A DNA stretch of 64,000 bases from Calothrix sp. PCC 7716. GTDB taxonomy: Bacteria; Cyanobacteriota; Cyanobacteriia; Cyanobacteriales; Nostocaceae. The stretch is from NCBI RefSeq assembly GCF_019977735.1, contig NZ_AP025018.1, positions 6,080,580 to 6,144,579 on the forward strand, read 5' to 3'. Made by a program: the position numbers and the translations under genes. Position 1 is the stretch's first letter, and each line of letters begins with the position of its first letter. This document shows, piece by piece, positions 46,908 through 55,940 of this stretch. The notes beneath the pieces were generated by a model, which ran no database searches, had not been told where the DNA came from, and saw only the letters and a list, made by a program, of their open reading frames with translations.

Positions 46908-48814
46908 AAGAATCGAAAACAAATAAACAGCTTATTGACTATATTATTTCAGGTAATGAAGCAAAATACCAGTATATGAAGTCTCAATTGATTGAATACT
47001 GGGCTAAAGATATATGGTCTCCAGCCTCAAATCCTTTAAAAGGAAGTTCTAAGATACGAGGAAGTTGCTTACATTTTGAAAAATGTCCTGGTCGAACAAA
47101 GGTAGAAATAAAATTTTTTTGTTACCAAAAAGTTGTTAATCAAGACTGGAACTTAAAAAGTCTTCATCAAAAGGCTTCTAAAATAAATAGAATATGTGAG
47201 TGGCTACACAGTCAACATTCACTTTCTAATTCTCTTTTAGATAAGAAATTAGATGAATGGGTATTATCCTTGAGAACTTATCTAATCGCAACAAAGAAAT
47301 ATTATGGGCGCCAGAGTTCTAAGTTATTGAGTAGCAATCAAATAAAAACCTACAAAGGAGAAGATGAGTGTATTTACAAATTTCAACAAATTTATAAGTT
47401 TTTATTAGACTTTTATGATGATAGAGATGAATATGAGAAAGAGATTTGGGATGTGTACAAGTTAGGATTTGAGGAGAAAGATACTAATGCAACAAGGTAT
47501 CGTTGGTTCGACTTTACTGATTTAAAAGCTTCTTGGCTTTATCTGCCAGTTAAAAAATTTATTAAATACAAATTACCTTTAATTGCTTTAGGGACTTGTA
47601 ATCATAAGTTATTATCATTGAAGATATTTAATAAATTTTTGTATTTACACTACCCGACAATTAAAGCATCGGAGATAAATCGTCAAGTAATTGTTGATTA
47701 TTTAGGATATTTAACAACTGTTTATGCAAGTAATAAGAATCACCATAAATTTATATCTGATTTAAGAGACTTTTTAGAAGTCAGTTTTAGAGAGAAGTGG
47801 GTAAATGTAACTGGTAATAAGGTGATTTATAATGACGACTTTCCAAAAAATAAACGCTCCTTAAAGCCTCGGTATATTCCAGAGGAAGTTATTCAACAAA
47901 TTATGGATAATTTATCATCCATCAAAAATCCTGTTTATCAAAAAATGTTTTTGATTCTCATCGAGTGCGGAATGAGAATTAGTGAACTATGTAATCTAAA
48001 GCTGAATTGTATTATGACCGATAGCGCAGGAGAGTATCTCTTACAGTATTATCAGTCTAAATTTAAAAAATATATTACCGTTCCTATTTGTTTAGAAGTA
48101 GTTAGAATTATTCAAGCTCAACAAGAGTATGTTCAAAATACATTCGATGCTAATTGTAATCTTTTATTTGTTTCTGAGCGATATAAATCTAAATATAAAC
48201 CAATAAGTTATGCAGCATTTTGTCAAAATTTAAAGTTATTAGTATATGAAAAAGATATCCGAGATATTAATGGTAAGTTATGGGTTTTTACATCTCATCA
48301 ATGTCGCCACACAGTCGGTTTTCGTCTCATTAATAACGGGGTTCCACAACATATTGTCCAAAGATATTTAGGACACGAATCACCAACAATGACTCAGGTG
48401 TATGCTCATATTCATGACCAAACACTAAGAAAAGAGGTAGAAAAATATTATGAATCTAGAGTTGTTAACTTTCAGGGGCAAGCAATTGAAGTTTCATCAA
48501 CTATTATTGATGGCAATGATGAATTAGAATGGTTTAAAAATAATGTACAAGCCAGAGCATTAGAGCATGGATATTGTGCAAGACCAAAAGTATTAGGTGA
48601 TTGCGATATCCCTGGTTTTGAAGGTTGTTATAACTGTCCGCACTGGAGAACTAATAAAAATTTCTTACCAATTTTAAAATCGACTCTAGAGCGCACTAAC
48701 AATATTTTAAAAAAAGCTCAAGATTTTGGTTGGAACTTACAAGTTAAAAAGAATATGCCGCTGAAAGAAAACTTAGAGAAGGTAATTAAAACATTGGAGT
48801 TGAATAATGAATAA
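46904..48814 (+). CDS. tnpB: Tn554-type tyrosine recombinase TnpB
   Basis: A 636-aa second recombinase of the trio. A long N-terminal region is followed by a catalytic domain with LIECGMRISELCNL (about 349-362), TSHQCRHTVGFRL (about 463-475) and the Tyr in LGHESPTMTQVYAH. A Cys-rich C-terminus (CARPKVLGDCDIPGFEGCYN, then CPHW) could bind zinc, as in TnpB of Tn554. It starts in the ATGA overlap with tnpA and its end overlaps tnpC by 8 bp, so the three are one translational unit. Confidence 0.9.
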   Translation: MKESKTNKQLIDYIISGNEAKYQYMKSQLIEYWAKDIWSPASNPLKGSSKIRGSCLHFEKCPGRTKVEIKFFCYQKVVNQDWNLKSLHQKASKINRICEWLHSQHSLSNSLLDKKLDEWVLSLRTYLIATKKYYGRQSSKLLSSNQIKTYKGEDECIYKFQQIYKFLLDFYDDRDEYEKEIWDVYKLGFEEKDTNATRYRWFDFTDLKASWLYLPVKKFIKYKLPLIALGTCNHKLLSLKIFNKFLYLHYPTIKASEINRQVIVDYLGYLTTVYASNKNHHKFISDLRDFLEVSFREKWVNVTGNKVIYNDDFPKNKRSLKPRYIPEEVIQQIMDNLSSIKNPVYQKMFLILIECGMRISELCNLKLNCIMTDSAGEYLLQYYQSKFKKYITVPICLEVVRIIQAQQEYVQNTFDANCNLLFVSERYKSKYKPISYAAFCQNLKLLVYEKDIRDINGKLWVFTSHQCRHTVGFRLINNGVPQHIVQRYLGHESPTMTQVYAHIHDQTLRKEVEKYYESRVVNFQGQAIEVSSTIIDGNDELEWFKNNVQARALEHGYCARPKVLGDCDIPGFEGCYNCPHWRTNKNFLPILKSTLERTNNILKKAQDFGWNLQVKKNMPLKENLEKVIKTLELNNE

Positions 48815-49538
48815 CAAAAAGATTGAAGCATTACAACACTCAGCTGCACAAAAAGCAGCTGTGACAGCATCACGTGTAGAGCTAGCTCTTGAAAAGATGA
48901 TAAAACAAGGACAAGAAATTAATTTTACATCTGTTGCCCATTCTGCCAAAGTATCTACTGCTTACTTGTATAAACAACCAGAAATTAGAAGTCGCATTGA
49001 AAGCCTACGCAATCAGCAAAAACAACGCTTATCAACTAAACAACCACCATTAGCATCAGATAATTCTAAGGCGGTGATTATTCAAAACCTAAGAGAAGAT
49101 AACAAGCGCTTGAGAGCAGAAATCGATGGATTACGTCGAATAAATGAAGGTCTAGCTGGTAGGTTATACCAAATTCAACTTTCCGAGGATATTGCGTTAC
49201 GCCTAAGAATTGAGAATGAAAAATTAAAAACACAATTGTCAGAGCTTCAACAACAAAATTCAATGTCTAAAGCAGATAATAACAAGGTAATTCCATTAGC
49301 AAAATCTAGAGGCTCACGCTCAACTATTAACTTGCAAATTCAAGAACAGCTTGATTTGCTTGGTATTCAAGTTAGTTCAACTTTAACTAAAGTTATTAAA
49401 GCAGCTAAATCACCAGAAATTGTTTTAGATGCTATAGAAGCATTTAAAGAAGCTCAAGCTTGTCAGAAGATTTATAAGCCAGCAGCATGGTTAAAATATG
49501 CTATTGAAAAATGTTGGAAACCTAACATCCAAAATTAA
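48807..49538 (+). CDS. tnpC: Tn554-type accessory protein TnpC
   Basis: A 243-aa accessory factor of the DUF6262/TnpC type. The N-terminal helix-turn-helix-like INFTSVAHSAKVSTAYLYKQ (about 38-57) is followed by a coiled coil (about 90-155, LREDNKRLRAEIDGLRRI). It is not a recombinase. In Tn554, TnpC influences orientation and frequency of transposition. It is the last gene before the right end of the element. Confidence 0.85.
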   Translation: MNNKKIEALQHSAAQKAAVTASRVELALEKMIKQGQEINFTSVAHSAKVSTAYLYKQPEIRSRIESLRNQQKQRLSTKQPPLASDNSKAVIIQNLREDNKRLRAEIDGLRRINEGLAGRLYQIQLSEDIALRLRIENEKLKTQLSELQQQNSMSKADNNKVIPLAKSRGSRSTINLQIQEQLDLLGIQVSSTLTKVIKAAKSPEIVLDAIEAFKEAQACQKIYKPAAWLKYAIEKCWKPNIQN

Positions 49539-49631
49539 TTTATGCAGTCTGACAAATAAGAATGTTTGAATTTATACTTGTACTGAAGGTTGGATACTTT
49601 TTTTAGAGATGTTAACTAAGTAACGACACGA

Positions 49632-49693
49632 TACGTTGTAGAAAACGACAACAAGGTTAAAGGCTTGATTTGCATACGTTGTAGACGTTGTAG
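49632..49693. repeat. Right-end TACGTTGTAG repeats of the Tn554-like element
   Basis: TACGTTGTAG at 49632-49641 and 49675-49684, and ACGTTGTAG at 49685-49693, within 13-77 bp of the junction. Spacing and orientation suggest binding sites for TnpA/TnpB. Confidence 0.75.
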
Positions 49694-49705
49694 GCGACAT
49701 AAATT

Positions 49706-50140
49706 GAGAATATCGGTTTAGTTGAAACAACCGGAATTGAGGCTGCATTAAATTTACAGCTTGCTCAAAATATCTATGCTTTTGTCAATTATACGGCAAA
49801 TGACCCACGCATCAAAAAAAGCTCTAACCCCGCAGAAATTAATAAAGAATTAAGGTTTGCAGGTGCCGATAAATTAGGTTTGGGTGTTTCATATGAAAAT
49901 CTAGAAGGGTGGTATTTTGGACTATTGATGAATTCTCTTGGTGCATATCCAACGAATAACACAAATACCGAATCATTAGCAGGTTACACAACTTTTGATG
50001 CCAAAACTCGAATTCCTCTCAGTCAGAATTTTACACTTAATGCTAGTGTGGATAATATCTTTAATCAAAGGTATCAACTGTTTGCAGGATTCCCTGATGC
50101 GGGTAGAGTGTTCCAAGTTGGTTTAAGCGCGAATTTCTAA
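49706..50140 (+). CDS. TonB-dependent receptor, C-terminal part
   Basis: The rest of the barrel, in frame with 43947-45662: ENIGLVETTGIEAALNLQLA, then YTANDPRIKKSS, the late-strand FDAKTRIPLSQNFTLNASVD and the classic C-terminal NIFNQRYQLFAGFPDAGRVF...SANF ending in aromatic Phe. It has no start of its own at the junction, so it is silent unless the element excises. The stop at 50140 is 23 bp before the ferredoxin-domain gene, so the insertion also lies upstream of the rest of the operon. Confidence 0.92.
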   Translation, partial: ENIGLVETTGIEAALNLQLAQNIYAFVNYTANDPRIKKSSNPAEINKELRFAGADKLGLGVSYENLEGWYFGLLMNSLGAYPTNNTNTESLAGYTTFDAKTRIPLSQNFTLNASVDNIFNQRYQLFAGFPDAGRVFQVGLSANF

Positions 50141-50163
50141 TTATATATACGAGGAAAATTGCC

Positions 50164-51030
50164 ATGACTCAATTTAACCCAATGGTAAAACCATTAAATC
50201 AGACTTCTATAGAACCTACTGGTAATGGTTGGAATATAGAGTATGAATATTTTGATTGTCAAGGTGATGTGCTTGCTTGTTTGACTTACACGTTATTTCA
50301 AGATAACTGGCATCAAATTGGATTGGGTCATCTTGAGCAAGGCAGCGTTTTAGAGTTAGAATTTAATGAGGCGCCTAAAAAATGCGTTCTTTATGATGGG
50401 TATCTCACGGTCATTGCTCAAGAATGGCATTTTCACTTGTGTATTGAAGAAACACTGGGTGGCCCAGATAATGAAACTCCACCAGAACAGAGAAAACAGA
50501 GATTAATTAGTAAAGGAGCATTATATCGACGCATCAACCCGGAGGGAGAACCAAGAAGTTGGGGTATTCAGTTTTGGAACGGTGCGGGTGAAAAAGCAAT
50601 GACTATATTTTTACCCAACCCATATATAGAAGATGAAAATTTATTACCCGATGGTAAAGCTAATTTTGCTAAATTAGACTTTTACAATGAACTTCGAGAT
50701 ATTTATGTATTAGGAACAAAGCAACTACCTTTTACCAAAAATCCTTTCAAGTGTTCCTATATAGCAGTTTGTACATCGGGACGCTGTTATCCTTCGCGAA
50801 AATGGCAACCTACATTTGAAGCACTTTCATCAGCAGTAGAAAAAGCCAAACTAGATATAGAAGTGCGAACAACTGGTTGTTTACAGGTTTGTAAGTTAGG
50901 CCCAGTTGCCTTTTATTCTGATGATAAAACTTGGTATACCCTTGTCAAACCTGACGTTGCAGAGAAAATTGTCAATGAGCATTTAGTTCAAGGTAACAAA
51001 GTCATAGAACACATCTACCCACCTGTTTAA
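50164..51030 (+). CDS. Two-domain protein with thioredoxin-like [2Fe-2S] ferredoxin
   Basis: A 288-aa protein. The N-terminal 185 residues are beta-rich (EYEYFDCQGDVLACLTYTLF, IGLGHLEQGSVLELEF) with no firm family. The C-terminal 85 residues match thioredoxin-like [2Fe-2S] ferredoxins: IAVCTSGRC followed about 35 residues on by TTGCLQVCKLGPVAFY. Such proteins often accompany corrinoid or siderophore uptake genes, where they may reduce the imported metal centre; that role is inference. It is the first gene after the receptor, with a GAGGAAAA ribosome-binding site. Confidence 0.75.
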   Translation: MTQFNPMVKPLNQTSIEPTGNGWNIEYEYFDCQGDVLACLTYTLFQDNWHQIGLGHLEQGSVLELEFNEAPKKCVLYDGYLTVIAQEWHFHLCIEETLGGPDNETPPEQRKQRLISKGALYRRINPEGEPRSWGIQFWNGAGEKAMTIFLPNPYIEDENLLPDGKANFAKLDFYNELRDIYVLGTKQLPFTKNPFKCSYIAVCTSGRCYPSRKWQPTFEALSSAVEKAKLDIEVRTTGCLQVCKLGPVAFYSDDKTWYTLVKPDVAEKIVNEHLVQGNKVIEHIYPPV

Positions 51031-51035
51031 TTTAT

Positions 51036-51063
51036 GTAGAGACGTGACATGTCACGTCTCTCC
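51036..51063. repeat. TGTAGAGACGT-family palindrome
   Basis: GTAGAGACGTGACA then TGTCACGTCTCTCC, between the ferredoxin-domain and binding-protein genes. Confidence 0.8.
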
Positions 51064-51138
51064 TTATATCGACATTTTTCATTAAAATTATACTGCTATG
51101 ATTAAACCACGCTCGTCACGAAGGGCACAAAGGGAAGA

Positions 51139-52323
51139 ATGAAGAGAAGAGTTTTTTATATATTTTTAATTTTTACATTAATTATTGCCTGTGAAAGTCC
51201 AAAAATCAATCCTGATTTGGCGCCTACTAATTCAGCGTGCGTTCAACAATACGACCCCGCACGCGACTATTTCCCAGACAAGGTTAAAATTACCCGTGCG
51301 AAAGGATTTAACGTAGAATACCATAACCACTATAAAGTTATCAACATTAATAACCCGTGGAAAGGCGCCAACACTAGTTTTAAATATATTCTAGTTCAAT
51401 GCGGTACACCCGCACCTCAAATTTCAGGCGCCCAAATGATAACAGTACCCGTTAATTCTGTGATTTCTCTGTCTACAACTCATTTACCGCATTTAGCAAA
51501 ATTAGGAGTAGTCGATAAATTAGTTGCTGTTAGCGATACGAAAACTGTCAATACCTCTGAAGTAGTAGAAAGAATCAAATCAGGTAAAGTTGCTAATGTT
51601 GGAAGTAACGCTACCGTCAATGTCGAGCAAATTTTAGAGTTAAACCCAGATTTAATTACAACCTATGGAACAGGTAATGCTGAAAGTGATAGTTATCCTA
51701 AATTGCTAGAAGCAGGTTTAAAGGTTGCTATCAATGCCGAATATATGGAAGATTCACCTTTAGGTAGAAGCGAATGGTTAAAATTTACGGCTTTATTTTT
51801 TAATAAGGAGAAGGAAGCAGAGCAAATATTTGGGGAAGTCGCGAAGAAGTATGATGAAATCGCAGCAAAAGCCAAAGCTGTAAAAACACGTCCTACTGTA
51901 TTTGTCGGATTTAATTTTAAAGGTACTTGGTATATGCCAGGTGGCAACAGTTATGCTGCAAAATACTTAGAAGATGCTGGTGCAAACTATCTTTGGAGTA
52001 ATGAAAAATCAAGAGGGAGTTTACCTTTATCGTTTGAGGCAATTATCGACCGTGCGACAAATGCTGATTATTGGCTAAATATGAGCCAAAAGTGGAAATC
52101 TAAAGCAGATATTTTGGCTGAAGACACCCGCTACGGTGATTTTAAAGCTGTTAAAACAGGCAACCTTTATAATAATAACGCGCGTGTCAATGAAAGCGGT
52201 GGTAATGACTATTGGGAAGGAGGTATTAGTAATCCTGATATAGTACTATCGGATTTAATCAAAATCTTCCACCCTGAAATCTTACCACAGCATGAATTAG
52301 TTTTTTATCGCCGTGTTAACTAA
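51139..52323 (+). CDS. ABC transporter substrate-binding lipoprotein, BtuF/FepB type
   Basis: A 394-aa periplasmic binding protein. The lipobox IIAC places the mature N-terminus at Cys19. The class-III fold is seen in VISLSTTHLPHLAKLGVVDK, EQILELNPDLITTYGTGNAE and FFNKEKEAEQIF, and in a C-terminal DYWEGGISNPDIVLSDLIKI. The family binds ferric siderophores, haem or cobalamin. The B12 riboswitch upstream favours a corrinoid. It is followed by a matching permease 199 bp downstream. Confidence 0.88.
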   Translation: MKRRVFYIFLIFTLIIACESPKINPDLAPTNSACVQQYDPARDYFPDKVKITRAKGFNVEYHNHYKVININNPWKGANTSFKYILVQCGTPAPQISGAQMITVPVNSVISLSTTHLPHLAKLGVVDKLVAVSDTKTVNTSEVVERIKSGKVANVGSNATVNVEQILELNPDLITTYGTGNAESDSYPKLLEAGLKVAINAEYMEDSPLGRSEWLKFTALFFNKEKEAEQIFGEVAKKYDEIAAKAKAVKTRPTVFVGFNFKGTWYMPGGNSYAAKYLEDAGANYLWSNEKSRGSLPLSFEAIIDRATNADYWLNMSQKWKSKADILAEDTRYGDFKAVKTGNLYNNNARVNESGGNDYWEGGISNPDIVLSDLIKIFHPEILPQHELVFYRRVN

Positions 52324-52522
52324 TGTCATGCTGAGGTACGAAGCATCTGGAACGAAGCATTTTATAAAACATCGTGTATCACAAAGGCGCCCATATATAG
52401 GAATCCTAAATTGTTTATGAATAAATTTAACTAGCCGTAAGGTGGGCAGTGCCCACCATATCCAGGTTTTGGTGGGCACTGCCCACCTTACGTAATGTTC
52501 AAAAATCAAAAAGGCATCCTAT
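52324..52522. repeat. Nested palindromes between binding protein and permease
   Basis: GTAAGGTGGGCAGTGCCCACC (52439-52459) is followed by GGTGGGCACTGCCCACCTTAC (52474-52494). Each is a hairpin and the two are inverses. They may attenuate or stabilise the mRNA. Confidence 0.8.
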
Positions 52523-53578
52523 ATGTATATAACTAAAAATTTATCAAAATACCTAAATCAATATATATTTTTCATTTTATTGATTGCCATATTGATTTTA
52601 GCCTTTTTATTAGACATAGCACTCGGCTCTGTACAAATTCCCATAGCTGAAGTTGTTAAAGTTTTATTTGGTGGGGATGCAGAAAAAGCTAGTTGGACGA
52701 ATATTATTTTCAAGTTTCGTCTACCCAAAGCCATAACAGCTACACTCGCAGGCGCCGCTTTGGGTGTGAGTGGGTTGCAAATGCAAACAATTTTTAGAAA
52801 CCCACTCGCGGGACCTTTTGTATTAGGAATAAGTTCGGGTGCATCGTTGGGTGTAGCAATAGTAGTACTAACGGCAAATTTAGCAGGCGCCGGAGCAATA
52901 TTTCAAACCTTGGGGATTTTTGGTGATTTAAGTTTGGTTATTGCATCGAGTTTAGGCGCCGCTGCGGTGTTAGGCTTAGTTTTAATAGTATCGCGTCGAG
53001 TTCAAGATACTATGACATTATTAATATTAGGTTTGTTATTTGGTTATGCTACCAGCGCATTAGTTAGTATTTTATTGCAATTTAGTGATAGTCAGAATAT
53101 TCAAGCTTATTTACAATGGACTTTTGGTAGCTTTGCAGGAGTGACTTGGCGCTCCTTGCCTGTTTTAGCGGGTGTAGTATTATTAGGCTTATTAGTTGCG
53201 GTTGTACTATCAAAACCATTGAATGTACTGCTCGTCGGTGAGACCTATGCTTTGACGCTTGGTTTAAATTTGGAAAGAACGAGATTTTGGATAATTACGA
53301 GTGCTTCTATATTAGCAGGCGCCATTACAGCGTTTTGCGGTCCCATTGCATTTTTAGGTGTGGCAGTTCCCCATCTTTGTCGAAGCATGTTTAATAGCTG
53401 CGACCATCGTATTTTAATTCCTGCTGTAATGATAATGGGCGCCGTTATGGCACTATTTGCTGATTTAATGTGTGCATTACCAGGAAACCAAATGGTATTA
53501 CCGCTCAACTCTGTAACCGCTTTACTTGGTACACCTGTTGTTTCCTGGGTAATTTTGCGGCGGTATTATACAAAGTAG
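52523..53578 (+). CDS. FecCD/BtuC-type ABC permease
   Basis: A 351-aa inner-membrane permease of about ten segments. Family signatures are FRLPKAITATLAGAALGVSG (about 64-83), MQTIFRNPLAGPFVLGISSG (about 87-106), GPIAFLGVAVPHLCR (about 273-287) and ALLGTPVVSWVILRR at the C-terminus. It pairs with the upstream lipoprotein. No cognate ATPase (BtuD/FecE type) follows; the next genes are unrelated, so the ATPase must be supplied from elsewhere. Confidence 0.92.
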   Translation: MYITKNLSKYLNQYIFFILLIAILILAFLLDIALGSVQIPIAEVVKVLFGGDAEKASWTNIIFKFRLPKAITATLAGAALGVSGLQMQTIFRNPLAGPFVLGISSGASLGVAIVVLTANLAGAGAIFQTLGIFGDLSLVIASSLGAAAVLGLVLIVSRRVQDTMTLLILGLLFGYATSALVSILLQFSDSQNIQAYLQWTFGSFAGVTWRSLPVLAGVVLLGLLVAVVLSKPLNVLLVGETYALTLGLNLERTRFWIITSASILAGAITAFCGPIAFLGVAVPHLCRSMFNSCDHRILIPAVMIMGAVMALFADLMCALPGNQMVLPLNSVTALLGTPVVSWVILRRYYTK

Positions 53579-53641
53579 TTAACAATCTTCGGGTAAAATC
53601 TAAACTATTGATTTATCACTACTGGCATTTAACAAAATAAT

Positions 53642-53654
53642 AATGATTATCATT
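53642..53654. promoter_or_regulatory. Fur/Zur-type operator upstream of the RTX-like gene
   Basis: AATGATTATCATT, a perfect palindrome around one base inside an AT-rich tract, 102 bp before the start at 53756. Confidence 0.65.
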
Positions 53655-53755
53655 TTAAAATTTGTGTTAGTATACACAAGAATTTGGTTGCTGTGAGTAT
53701 TTATGCTTGTAAATACTGAGTTTTTCAGGAAACCTACCTTTGGAGTGATGTAATA

Positions 53756-55459
53756 ATGACAACGAATCAATATTTTGACGAAGAAATTTACCTTGCGAAT
53801 AATCCAGAAGTCGTTAAAGCTGTAGCGTCCGGGAAGTATGCTTCCGGGAATGATGAATATACAGAGGTTGGTCAATTTGTTGAGCGTAACGGTGTTATCT
53901 TTAATGGCACAAGCGGAAACGATACGATTCAAGCTTCTGGACAGAAATCTTCTGTAATTGGTGTTGGTGTGGAAACTGCCGAAGTTGGTTCTCGACTCAT
54001 AAATGCTGAAACAACATCTAATGGTGTTGGTGAAATTGATATTTTACTTGGTTCACCTGGACGAAATATATTTTACCTTGGTGACAACGCAACAGAAAAT
54101 CCGCAAGATTTATATTTGGGCAACGGTGCAGATGATTACGCGCGCATTCGTTTTTTTGACCCAACGAGTGAAGATGCAGTATATCTAGCTGGACAACCTC
54201 AAGACTATACATTTGAAACGAAAGATAATAGCACTCATATTTCTAAAGATGGAGACCTCATCGGTATCGTTGAGGATGTACCAAGACTAATTGCCGATGG
54301 TTTGTTTACCGAAAACGGTTTACTGTTATTTGCTCCAAACAACTCTTACTATGCCAGAAACAGCCAACCATATTTTAACCAACCTGCGTACTTAGCAGCG
54401 AACCCCGATGTGGCAACGCTAATAGCAGAAGGAAAATATTCATCCGGTTGGGAACATTTTATTCAGGTTGGTATTGATGAAGGACGGCAAACGTTTTTTA
54501 ATGGGGTGGTTGGAAGCGATAGATTTTTCTATCCACTTGGAAATGCAACAGTAGTAGGTTTCCCAATTACTGAGTATAACCCAGAAACAGGAGCAATCAA
54601 AACAGCAACCCTTGGAAGCGGTGAAAGAGACCACTATCACGGTTCATTCGGCGCCGACCGTTTTTTACTAGGAAATGCAGGAGAAGATTTCTACATTGGT
54701 CAAGGAGACAAAGATTATGTTTTGATTGGTGACTTTGACCCGAAAAAAGACCAATTAATTGTTGCTGGTGACATTGGTGATTACAATCTTGGTATTTTTG
54801 AAGCTTTATATGAAGGAGTACCTTACAAAGAATTTCAAATTGCGAATAAAGATGGTGATGTCATTGCTCGAATTGAAGATGCTGAAAATCTCCAATTAGT
54901 GCAAATAGAGAGCAGTATTCCTGGTACAAATGCTTTAGTTTCCACAGAGTATGAGGGATTAACACCAGTAATTCCAAGCGAACCTGTATTTGGCACATCA
55001 AGTGGTGATACTTTAGTGGTTAATAAAAGCAATCAATTAATCTTTGCTGGAGCAGGAGATGATTTGATTGATGCAATTGCAAGCACAGGAAATAATCGTA
55101 TTTACGGCGGTAACGGTAATGATACGTTTATTCTTGGTAAAAATGACACATTATTTGGTGAAGATGGAAACGACCGCTTCTTTGCTAGGTCTGGTGGTGG
55201 AAATGTGTTAACAGGTGGAAACGGTGCAGACCAATTTTGGATTGTTTCTGGTGAAATACCAGCCAAAGCCAACACTATCAACGATTTTACCGTTGGTGAA
55301 GATGTTATTGGCGTTGCCGGAAGTGGCGCCAGTTTTGGTACGCTGACATTTACACAGCAAAATCAAGATTTGCTAGTTAGCTTTAATAGCAGTAATTTAG
55401 CTGTGCTTAAAGGTATCCAAGCTAGTAACTTGAACGCTAACAGCTTTGTGTTCGTGTAG
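53756..55459 (+). CDS. RTX-like calcium-binding secreted protein behind a metal-regulator box
   Basis: A 567-aa protein. Two copies of a roughly 40-residue module, YFDEEIYLANNPEVVKAVAS (about 5-45) and YFNQPAYLAANPDVATLIAE (about 205-245), belong to the repeat common in cyanobacterial secreted RTX proteins. The C-terminus has RTX nonapeptides (GGNGNDTFILG, GEDGNDRFF, GGNGADQF, about 445-500) that fold with Ca2+. No N-terminal signal peptide is seen, consistent with type I secretion through a C-terminal signal. The Fur/Zur-like box suggests induction under metal limitation. A metal-scavenging or adhesion role is speculative. Confidence 0.72.
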   Translation: MTTNQYFDEEIYLANNPEVVKAVASGKYASGNDEYTEVGQFVERNGVIFNGTSGNDTIQASGQKSSVIGVGVETAEVGSRLINAETTSNGVGEIDILLGSPGRNIFYLGDNATENPQDLYLGNGADDYARIRFFDPTSEDAVYLAGQPQDYTFETKDNSTHISKDGDLIGIVEDVPRLIADGLFTENGLLLFAPNNSYYARNSQPYFNQPAYLAANPDVATLIAEGKYSSGWEHFIQVGIDEGRQTFFNGVVGSDRFFYPLGNATVVGFPITEYNPETGAIKTATLGSGERDHYHGSFGADRFLLGNAGEDFYIGQGDKDYVLIGDFDPKKDQLIVAGDIGDYNLGIFEALYEGVPYKEFQIANKDGDVIARIEDAENLQLVQIESSIPGTNALVSTEYEGLTPVIPSEPVFGTSSGDTLVVNKSNQLIFAGAGDDLIDAIASTGNNRIYGGNGNDTFILGKNDTLFGEDGNDRFFARSGGGNVLTGGNGADQFWIVSGEIPAKANTINDFTVGEDVIGVAGSGASFGTLTFTQQNQDLLVSFNSSNLAVLKGIQASNLNANSFVFV

Positions 55460-55940
55460 TTAGGACTCATATCATGTCCAAAACAACTCTACAAGTTTAG
55501 AAACCGGATTTTTTTATTTATAGCTTTTCAGTTTCCGACTTTCAAAGTACAAAACCCACATTACCTCCCCCGATACTTTACCAAAAATTCGGGGGTTAAT
55601 TCCTATAAGGGCAAATCATGAGGTTCCACCACCAAACGAACAAGCGCGCGCACAGTTGTTGCGGATGATGGGTGGAGATGCAATACGTGGCGCCGCCCTC
55701 GCGTTATTTTGGAGTGAAGTTAGCATTTCAAAACTGTCATAATGTCGGAGTTTTCCGTTTAGATCAGCTAAATTCACCACAGTATCTTGATTTCATTTCA
55801 ATTCGCCATCAAATTCTCAACCAAACACCTGAATTAATAGACTGCTAAACTATCGTAACTATCGTAAGGTGGCTTGAGCCAGCCTACAACTAAATTCTCC
55901 ATTCTTTTAATTTATCGGTTACATCCGTGTTCATCCGTTG
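55460..55940. other. Spacer with decayed coding fragments
   Basis: There is no intact gene. An open stretch at about 55625-55740 (VPPPNEQARAQLLRMMGGDA... ending SKLS) and another at about 55750-55848 (VFRLDQLNSPQYLDFISIRH) have no starts. They look like remnants of a lost gene. A GTAAGGTGGCTTGAGCC repeat remnant is near 55863. Confidence 0.4.

Larger units (their letters stand above)
45660..49708 (+). mobile_element. Tn554-like element in the TonB receptor gene, about 4.05 kb
   Basis: It is bounded by GAG at both ends (45660-45662 and 49706-49708). Collapsing them restores the receptor frame with no lost or gained codon. It contains only tnpA, tnpB and tnpC, overlapping by 4 and 8 bp, and no cargo. 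The right end has three copies of (T)ACGTTGTAG and the left has a TTGTAGTAT palindrome. GAG is too short to prove the exact crossover. Confidence 0.9.

Noticed and set aside
45660-49708. Recombinase-in-trio (RIT) element
   Set aside because: Only two of the three proteins have tyrosine recombinase motifs; the third is a coiled-coil TnpC-type protein, which fits Tn554.
49880-50140. A separate 86-aa gene starting at 49880
   Set aside because: The frame continues upstream to 49706 and matches the missing end of the TonB receptor, so it is a fragment of that gene.
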